Positions 53,701 through 64,000 of a stretch of 64,000 nt of DNA are shown here, piece after piece (the stretch's first letter is position 1; each line of letters starts with the position of its first letter). A model generated the notes under the pieces. The model ran no database searches, had not been told where the DNA came from, and saw only the letters and a list, made by a program, of their open reading frames with translations. This DNA is from Certhia americana (lineage: Eukaryota; Chordata; Aves; Passeriformes; Certhiidae). A program made the position numbers and the translations under genes. The DNA lies in contig JAGMWU010000037.1 in NCBI GenBank assembly GCA_018697195.1, positions 744,001-808,000 of the forward strand. The letters run 5' to 3'.

Positions 53701-54616
53701 AGTTCCTATCTGTGGGTTGAAGCCTTTGTACAGAACGCTCCAAAGCCTTGATCTCAGGAATATGAGAAAACAGTTTGACGTGAGATTCTGCAGATGTTCT
53801 GGCACAGGGCTCTGACAGCTGCTTTTGCCTCATCCCACAGTTTTTTGGATCTTTCTGACTCCTTGTGTATGTCTGCACCCTTGTTTTGCCCTTTTGGAAG
53901 GGGAAAGGTGTGTCTATGATTTCTGGGTCTGTTTTTAGTGCAGGCACACTCAGATCTGTACCTCAACTGCTGGTAAAGGCTGCAGTCAGTCCTTTCTATG
54001 TGTTTGTGGGTGTGTTTTAAACGTTAACCCAAAGTGTCCTTGACTTGTTTCAAGAGGATCCCTGATTTGTACTTGCCTGTAAATCGTAAACTTTAAAGAG
54101 TTTAACTGTCTTGTGTGGAAGATGAAGGGGCATCTATACACACTGTGATCTTCCATTTATAAAGGACTTAGTGTGACTTAAATGTGACTTAGGATGGCTT
54201 GATAAATACCGAGGAACTGCCAGGGTAATTATCTGGTATAAATGTATCTGCTCTGATGGGGCTGTGCAGCTGCTCCTCACTGTCCTGGGGACCTGGAGCA
54301 CCCTGGGCTTTGTGTCGTCTGATGTCCACTCCCAGTTTTCAGTAGGCCACTCGTGGCATGCTGTAATTAAATAATGTTTCATTGGATGGTGGAAGTCTGG
54401 CAAATATTGGTGTTTGTGTCTGAGTTATATAAACTTGGCTTGGAAAGCTGTGTTGTCTTTAAACACTTTCTCTGTCCAGAAGGGTAGTTGTGAATTACAG
54501 GGCACTTGATGGAATTCAGCGTGGACACTTTAAAGACAGAAGGTACAGTGTTTTAAAGGTTGCTTAAAGGCAAAAAAAAATATACCTCTTTAGTTTTTAT
54601 AGATAAGGCTAAAATC

Positions 54617-54670
54617 AGGAAAGCTGGAAGAATCCTTTAAAATGAGGAAAGCTGGAGGAATCCTTTAAAA
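54617..54670 (+). repeat. Tandem duplication, period 28, in intron 1
   Basis: AGGAAAGCTGGAAGAATCCT and AGGAAAGCTGGAGGAATCCT are repeated 28 bases apart, each followed by TTAAAA. One difference is seen over 25 bases. Confidence 0.88.
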
Positions 54671-57600
54671 AAAGTAAAATATGCATCTCATGAAATGAGA
54701 TGAACTGAAATGTGTTTAGCATCGGCAAACTGACTGTTCTTATTTCAGGTGTATAAATGATGGGTGGAGGACTAATTTGTGGAAAGATTTATTTAATTTA
54801 ATAACATTGCATTTTTGGTTTAATTTTCATCAGTTTGTTCTGCTTTGCTGAGGCTTGACCCAATAACTTTTTTATTAGTGAATAAGTAATTTTTCTTCTC
54901 AGTTTTTGTCATCTCTTGATTTGGGGAAGGATTCTTCTTTAAAGCTGGGGATCTTGAGCTGTAATTTAACATCTTTACTTAATCTCTGATAAATGAGGTC
55001 TGGGTCACAGTCTTCAGAAGTGGTTTAATGCAGCTGATGTAACTGTATTGGTGCATGCTCTTGGTGAAATGAATCATTTGTAGGAGCAGTGACTTGCCTC
55101 AGCTGAGCATAACTGGAGTGCATTTGGTGGGGTTCCCCTCCTTAAAATATACCCTGTTGGAGGACTGCTCTGGCTGAGGCTGACAAACCCCTTTTTAAAT
55201 TCATGCAGTCTGTGCCAGACTGTGCTGTTCTCTGAAGACAAAACACATCTTGCATTTTATGAGCTTCGCTCAAAAATTTTGATGCCTGAGTGGTGATGGG
55301 CATTTTTCTTTCTTTTCTGTTTTAAAGGTTTTCCTTTATGCTGCAGATGTATGTTTTAACTACCTAAAAAACCCCTGAAAGTGACATGTCAGTAAATTTT
55401 CCCCATCTCACCTGTGAAGGAAGTTCCTCCCACCCTGTGCTGATGAATTGGAGGGAAATGCTTTTTTCAGCTGATAAAAAGAAATAAAATTCCGTGCCCT
55501 TCCCAAAGGAGGAATTCAACAATTGGACAAGTGATGTGGGACCATGTGTTGGTTTGTAAAAGGATATAGTTTGTAAAGATGTTTCCTTTGATGCCTGTGA
55601 TGAATATGGATGTGTTTCCCTTGGAGAGGGTTTTGATTAAATTATGCAATTAGAGCTGACCAGACAGATCTAAATATAGGAAGAGGTTTCAGTTATCCTG
55701 CCTTTGTGTGTATTAACACACCCGCACAGATGTGTGTTTGTTATTGTTGTAAACAACACCTGTTTTCTAAAGACAGTTCAAAAAGTCAGGAAAGGGAATG
55801 GTCTTTGTGGAAAAACGGAGTTATACAGGAATTTTATGATGAAAGGGAAAAAAAAGATCTGTTTTCCCCAGATTTTTTCACCTTTTAGAAAAGGACTTCT
55901 AATTTACTTTGATAGCTAGGCTAGCTAGTCCTGGCATCTTTGTGGGTGTTCACAAAGCCATGGCCACTGCTCCAGACTGGTCTTAGAGGTTCTCCTGCAT
56001 TTTTCAGGACTTGGTCTGTGTCATCTAACAATGCTTATTGAGATCCTTGGCTGCTCCTGTACTCCTGAGTGCTCTTAGTGTCCTGGTGGGACAATGTGTG
56101 GAGTTTAAGTACATCACAGCACAAATGAAATGATAAACCTGCCCCAAAGATGTGCAATGAAATACCCACTGTGATGGCTGGTAATTCATAATGTCTCTTG
56201 ACAACTGTTTCTTTAGATACAATTTTTTTTTTTAATGTCTTGTCATAGTTTGAGGATTTCTTTAAGAGCCTTTAGCTTGGAGAGAGTGAAGAATGAAGAG
56301 TTTCTTCCTACATAGCGTTTAGGAAAAAAAACCACCTTATGAACACTATTCTGGCAAGTTTTGTAATTCACAGCCTTGTGTTCATCTTATAGGTTATTTT
56401 AGTGAAGTTCATATTTTGCAATCCCCTCTGTGCCAGAGTTTTGACTGAATCATCAAGTTACAGTTCCTTCCTGACCTCGGTTATAGTACTAGGCTGCGGT
56501 TTTAGAGATAATCTTTGAAAGCACATCCGATTCAGTCTGACTGCTCACCGACACCAGAAGGGATTTGTGCACACCTGGGTGGATGTTTTGATCTATCCTA
56601 CTTGTACTAGCCCTGCTGTGCACCAGGCTTACCCAGCTTCCTGACCAGCTATCTTGGCAAACTCGATTTTAGCTTTTTCCTGTAGTCTTGGCAATATAAA
56701 ATATATATTTAAAATAAGCAGATGGTCAAGGAAGAGCTGGTGTTTTGCGACTTTGTGGACTCTCACATGCATCTGAATGCAAGAGCAAGTAAAATTCAGC
56801 AGTTTGTTTTTTATCTCTGGTGAAAAAGGCAGCATTTGAGGGTCTGGTGATGACTTAAGAGGCTGTATAGTGTTGGTGTTTTTTGTAAACACGGTGGAGA
56901 TAAAACTCAGAGGATGTGGTGTTTAAATTTGTTTTCAGAAGTGTGGTTTTCAGCAGGTCAAAACAGTTGCAAAGGTATTGGGAAGAAGTGTTCTTAACCA
57001 GGACAAGGACAGATCTTAGCGTTGATGCATGTCTGTTAAAACTGGGAAAGAACCTTTGCCATGTTATTTTCTCAAAATGATATTTCTTGCTTAGAAATAC
57101 TTCTGTTCCACTTTAGTTGTATTGTAACACAGGATTAGATTTCTAATGTGGGTGGAAAGCGGGCATTTTTTTCTGGAGAAGCAACAGTGAAGATACCATA
57201 AATCTGTCAAATCTGGTACCTTCAAATCCAGAAAACCTGCACGAATTTGCTATTGTTTCACTCTTGCCATCATGCTAGTTGAGACTTCAAGGGCAGGGAG
57301 CAGTGCTTTGTCTGCCAGAAGCCAAACTGGGAGGCGGGTGGAAGAAAAGTTGTGGTTCACTGTAGAAACTGGCTGAACACTGTGTTCTTGGTTTGAACTG
57401 TGGGGAACACTGGGAAGGAGCTGGCAGATCCTGATAACGTAAGGTAATCCCTTCGTGCTCTGGACTAACAGAGCAGTGGGCTTTTTGGGTCACTGTTGCC
57501 CTCCTTCCCTCCCCTGGTAAATCCTGCATTGCCTCTGCAGTTTCATTTTTCTCTCCCCTGCTGCCTGCTGATCTGAAGGGTGCTTGTGGGTATCTGACAG

Positions 57601-58472
57601 GATTTTCTCTGTGGGCTGTACAGTGATACACGGGAGGTTTTCTTGGAAGGGCAGTCCCTCAGCCAAACAGCACGAGGGATGGCCCTAGAGGAGTTCTGAC
57701 ACAGTGGGTGTTTTGGGCTGTAACAGAGGTTATTTCACAGAACAGGCTGGTGATACCCAGCCTCCTAGCCCTTGCTAGGTCTAAGTAAGGAAGGGAATCT
57801 ATACAGTGTCAGGAAAAACCCTGCCTACTCTAGGTTAGGTATGATGAGGTATTTTCAACATCAGTGTGTTCCTTTTTCCTTGAACGACATGTTATATATC
57901 AGAACACAGGATTGCGTATTTCAGTGGAGTTTTTTTAATTCTTTCTACCATGCCAAGAGAACATAAAAGAGTTAATTTTTTTTTTCATTTTCTTCTTGTC
58001 ATTTTCCAAATCTGCAAAGGAGGCAAGTTAGATTCTGTACAAGCTCTCTAATGAGTTCTACAGCACTCTGATGTGAAATATGCTTTTTTTTTTGCATGTG
58101 TGTTGTAATGTTACTGAGGTTTCTACCAGGTTTAGTGCATTTTTCCAAACTGACCAAGATCTGATCTTCTGCCATAAGAAGGTGCAAAGAATTTGTTGAC
58201 TAAAAGGAGGGTAATTCAGCAGAAGACTCTGGACTTTCTGTTTCACAAATCACATTACTTGAAGAAAGAAATCGAAGCATTTTGCTGCTTGCTCCAAGAA
58301 TAGAGAGTTAGATTAAATTAGTGCACAATACGTTGTTACACATTCTAGCATTGCAGCTGCTTAGACTTCATGCCTTTTAGTAATACATGGAAACTGTATG
58401 TGGAGTTAGTTCATGCTGGAATAAAGAGACAGCTCCCTGCCTTCTATGCCAAAATCTGTTTGTTTGTTTTTG

Positions 58473-58490
58473 TTTTTTTTTTTTTTTTTT
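58473..58490 (+). repeat. T18 homopolymer in intron 1
   Basis: Uninterrupted T run after a GTTT-repeat lead-in. Confidence 0.95.
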
Positions 58491-61400
58491 AAATCTAAAT
58501 ATTGTACTGCTTAGATGAGTTGCTGAAAATATGTGTCTCTCAGAGAGGGTAAATGACTAAATATTTTTAAAGAAGCAAATTAAAATCTCTCTGCTTGTTA
58601 TTTCTTTATAGTGTTACTAAGTAATGGATGCTGGGAAGAGGTACATTGACCAAGATAAATTGAATTTTTAAAATGTAGTCATAGACTAGACAGTTTTCTG
58701 TATTAACAATTATCCTCACTGTGGTTCCTGCCCATTTTTATGTCTAACTGTGCTAAGCATATATTAAAAATATTTAATAGGATCCCTTTTGCCTGCATCA
58801 CTGAGCCTCTAATACAAATAATGAAATTAGTAGGAGAGTTAGAGTCACTTCTTGTTTGCCTGAAACTTGGGCTAGAAGTTGTTTTGCTCCCCCATCCACC
58901 CCTCTGGGAGAGGATCATCTAATTGTCCAAACCCTTTCTCCACCCATCAAAAACAGTCATTTATGCAAAGTGGGACAGTTTCCTATGGGATCTCCTGTGG
59001 GAATTTGAAAACACTCTCATTGAATATTTTACTGTCTGCTACATGCTGCTGACGGAGTAACTATCTTTCCTTTGAGGTCTAGAAAAATAGGACTTCTCTT
59101 AGGCATTTTGCCTAAATATGTTTGTCTAAATACAAGGCCGGCTAAACAGATAATATATATAAATATAATGCTCACTTATTTTTTTATAGGCTGCGTATAC
59201 ACAGATTTGTGTGTTAATCCAGAGATTAGAAAAAAGACAACAGCAGTGAAGGAGGACAAATAAAACAACCTTGGGATTGAAAGAAGTCTGTTGGTTCCAA
59301 CATATCCACCAGCAGACAGAACACGTAATAAAAAGTGCATGGGTTTGGATGTGTAGAGAGTGTTTGATAAGTGGGTAGCAACTGAATTTCCTTTAAAGAG
59401 ATGCCAGACTGCCTTTTGGAGAGTGTCCTGTTGTTTGGCCTAGGTTTCTGTTTCATCCCTACCTTGTGAATAAACAGACCCTACAGAGCCTGGTGGTCAC
59501 TTAACTATTGGAAATACTAAATCCCACTTTCCCAAAAGGGCATATGGATTTGGGGAAGAAAGATGCAGACTGTGTCATCTGCTGACTCGTGGTTTAATCT
59601 TTATTTTGCACTTCCAGCTGATAAGACCACTTTGTGCAGAAATAATACAGGAAATGATGCAGTGCAGAAACCAAGAGTGGCAAAAAGGGAAATGGAATGT
59701 ACTGGCAAGGGCTCAGCCATGCAGACAAGCTCTCTGCCTCTTGGAAACGAAAACCTCCACATACATTGTGGTTTGGGTTTTATTTGTTTGGGTTTGTTGT
59801 TGTTTTTTCCTTTCTCTATTTGTTGATTTTTTTCGTGGGTTTTTTTTGGTGGGTTTTTTTAAATTTTTTTTTTACTTAATATTGGTTTTGGAGCTTAGAG
59901 AAACCAATATACAGCAGCCTGTGAGTTTTATCCCCTTTCTCTTATCTTGCTGCTTGTTCAGGGCTTGGGGTGTGCTTAGGTTTTGTTTTGGAGGCAGGAC
60001 TTCAGCAGGAATCCCTGGCTGGAGGCTGGTGCCCAGCTGGGTCCTGCTGAGCTGCATTACTTCCAAGCTCACCTCCAAGCCCTGTGCCTAATGCTGTTCT
60101 TCCTGCTCCCAGCAGCTGTTGCCACAGAGATGCCACCGTAGCTTTTGATGGTGAGGGTGAAACTTATTTTGGAGTGCGTGACTGTGGGAGTGGGATGTGT
60201 GTGTGCTGCAGGATTTGATCCAAAAACTTCAGAGAATCTGTTCCTTTGGTCTGACTGCTTGGGGCTGCAGCTGTGCATTGTCTTAGTCTGTGCAGGGCTT
60301 GTGTGCTAGCCCATGTTAGGGCTGTATTTTCAGGCACTGATATAAGCATACAGTCTCAACAGAGAGGACTTTTTCACAGCAAGTAGCTTGGATGAAAAAT
60401 GGGTCAGCCTAGATAGAGCCACATTTGCAAACATTATCAATGTTGGATGAAGCTCGGGTCGAAATGTAGACTTTGTACTTCCTCCTTTATTAGAGCTTCA
60501 ACTCAAGCCTTTTAAGTCTTTCTTGTTTAATTCAACTGGAAGTGAAGGAGAAAGCTTTACTTGATATACTATTGGAACTTGTAACTTTTGTGTGTGGAAC
60601 TTGTATCTTTTGTTTGAAAAGCGCAGAAAAAAGATACTTAGAATATTGATTGAGATGCATTCTATACATGAATTGAGAATAACTCAGTTACCAACATATT
60701 TAAAGCACATGCACTGGGGTTCTGGTAATTCAGTTCTTAAATTAGCACAGCATTTTAATGGAGCACTTTACAGTGCATGTAAGGATAAAGTATACCTGGA
60801 GTACAGTCAGTGACAGTAATGGAGTTTCAGTTCATTTAACAATATAGCACATGCCCACATAACAAAACAAATTCGTAAATTTGCTGCAGGCTCATGCAAA
60901 TTCTCTCTTGCATTAACATTATTATTTCAAATGCAGTTCTTAGCATAAAAGAAATGGGATGTACCAGTTTGAAGTGTAGGTAGATGTGGCCTTGTCTTAG
61001 TCCATAGTCATTATTCACATAAATGTAGTTTATGCATTCAGCTTAATAAAATTGAACCTCTACAATTAGATAACTGTTCTAGTGACGAATTCATTTGAAT
61101 AAAGTGGATGGTTTTCAGCTTGAAGTTCTTCAAGTATAGTGTTATACTATGAAACCATTGCAGTGTATGACAGTCAAGAGAGTTAAGTGTGCCATAGCAT
61201 TTGCAGTTCTAAGGTCTGCAGTCTTTTCTTGGTATAGTTGTGAAATCCTGTCTGACGTGGGTGTGCTGACACCTTCTATTCCCTGTGTGTATGGATTGCT
61301 GGTTGCTTGGGTGTTTTTTATGTTGTTCTGATGGCAACAAAAACATTCATATCCTTTTCCCCTTCCCCCTTCCTCTGCAACCTGTTGGTATCCAGTCCAG

Positions 61401-61892
61401 GATATGTTTCCTGTCTGTCTTTTTGAAAATCAGTGGTGTGGTGCTCTTTGTCTCATTTTCCCTTCCCTGCCAGTTCTGAGTCTCTTCTGTTTCCCTTGCC
61501 AGAGCATTTTGCCTGCTCCCAGCCTGGGCAAGGACAAAACCTGCTGCTCGCAGCTGGGACTCCTTCAGATGTGGCGTTCCTCCCCCTCTTGACCCATCCC
61601 TTTAGTCCCATTTGTTGTCTCCCAGCTTCTCTGGACTTCCTTGTCCTTCCCACTCCTTCATGAGTCCTTGACTATATCGGGCAGACATTGCAGCACAAAG
61701 GGTCAGCGGATAATCAGTGAAGCTCATGATAGCTTTCCCTCACAGGCTGCTTAGGAGCTCTGAGGGCTCTTGGGTGGGGTGGGCAGATGCAGTTTTCTTT
61801 CTTATGTGAATGAGTGAGGGCTAAGATCTTTCTAGTTTCACTTTTTTTTTTCCCCCTTGCTTTGTTCCTCAAAGTAAGAGGTAAAACTGAGC

Positions 61893-61909
61893 TTTTTTTT
61901 TTTTTTTTT
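61893..61909 (+). repeat. T17 homopolymer in intron 1
   Basis: T run followed by CTTCAG at 61,910-61,915, which resembles a splice acceptor. No exon is recognised after it. Confidence 0.95.
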
Positions 61910-62491
61910 CTTCAGATTGAGTTATGCTCAAGTCTGGTACAGTGATTTTTGAACTTCATGCCTGGCAGTTTGGAGAGAGCTGGGCAGCACATTGCTGTTG
62001 AGGAATATTGCTTCCAGCTGCTCTCTAAAATAAATAATAAAAAAAGCACTAGTGATCCTACACTGTTTCCTTGGGATGTTTTGCTGGTTAAGGTTGCAAC
62101 AGCTGACAGGCAGATTGTAGCACCCCTCATACTTAACAGTGAAAAATTTAAATTGAGGGACTGCTTTAACTTGTTGAGGCTGGATTTAATGTGAACTACA
62201 TTTCTAATATAGGGATGTACTTGGTTCAGCAGCTGGTCCTGCTGCATAAGTTTTCATCAGATGTGCCTTGAGTCCAGTCCTGGAGGTTGTCAGCATTTAT
62301 TGTTGTTTTGTTGTTGGTTGATTTTTGATCACACCACTCTTCTGGGTTGAGGTGGGGTTTATTTTTAACTGCTGTATGCTAACTTGAAAAGTAAAATCCT
62401 TTTTTTTTTTTTCCCTTTCTCTGATACTCTCCTTTAGGTTGTCAACCAGAAGGATTTAGAATAATGAGAAGGCTGCAACCATCAAGGGGGG

Positions 62492-64000
<1,509 letters not shown>

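Larger units (their letters stand above)
42464..62437 (+). other. SMAD1: SMAD1 intron 1 (inferred), no coding sequence supported
   Basis: About 20 kb between the putative first exon and exon 2. It is AT-rich and contains several long T tracts (43,001-43,018; 58,473-58,490; 61,893-61,909), a C12 run at 45,161-45,172, a short CR1 fragment near 50.2 kb and a small tandem duplication at 54.6 kb. Open frames here are short, without family resemblance or splice context. The upstream limit depends on the exon 1 donor call; the downstream acceptor is firm. Confidence 0.6.

Overview
This window is vertebrate nuclear DNA, most likely from a bird. The only protein-coding sequence I can support is the first coding exon of SMAD1, with start codon at 62,662 and splice donor after 63,061. 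The avian call rests on at least six CR1 LINE fragments of the type that dominates bird genomes (including the typical 3' tail with a degenerate octamer), AT-rich non-coding sequence, compact repeats and no Alu, B1 or L1-like material. A turtle or crocodilian is not fully excluded, because they also carry CR1.

Layout. Positions 1 to about 41,800 look intergenic. They hold scattered CR1 fragments, simple repeats, an imperfect hairpin near 1.9 kb, an 80-base local duplication (18.3 and 21.0 kb), two AT-rich stretches with unusually many CpGs (16.8-17.4 and 34.2-34.9 kb) that could be conserved regulatory elements, and one doubtful frameshifted coding relic (30.5-31.0 kb). Positions 41,800-42,670 form a strong CpG island with GC boxes, a G-quadruplex motif, a TG repeat and a YY1-like site. 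This is the expected place for the SMAD1 promoter and its untranslated first exon, with a plausible donor at 42,464. Positions about 42,464-62,437 would be intron 1, about 20 kb long with no supportable coding sequence. Exon 2 (62,438-63,061) carries 5' leader sequence with two short upstream ORFs and then the whole DNA-binding MH1 domain of SMAD1. The remaining 0.9 kb is the start of intron 2.

Function. The window covers the promoter side of a BMP-pathway receptor-regulated SMAD. The linker and MH2 domain are encoded by exons beyond the right edge. Most long open frames elsewhere are non-ATG, low-complexity or repeat-derived and are not genes. I found no convincing undescribed system. The best leads are the 80-base duplication flanked by a 6-base direct repeat, the possible uORF cascade in the SMAD1 leader, the 1.9 kb hairpin and the CpG-retaining elements.
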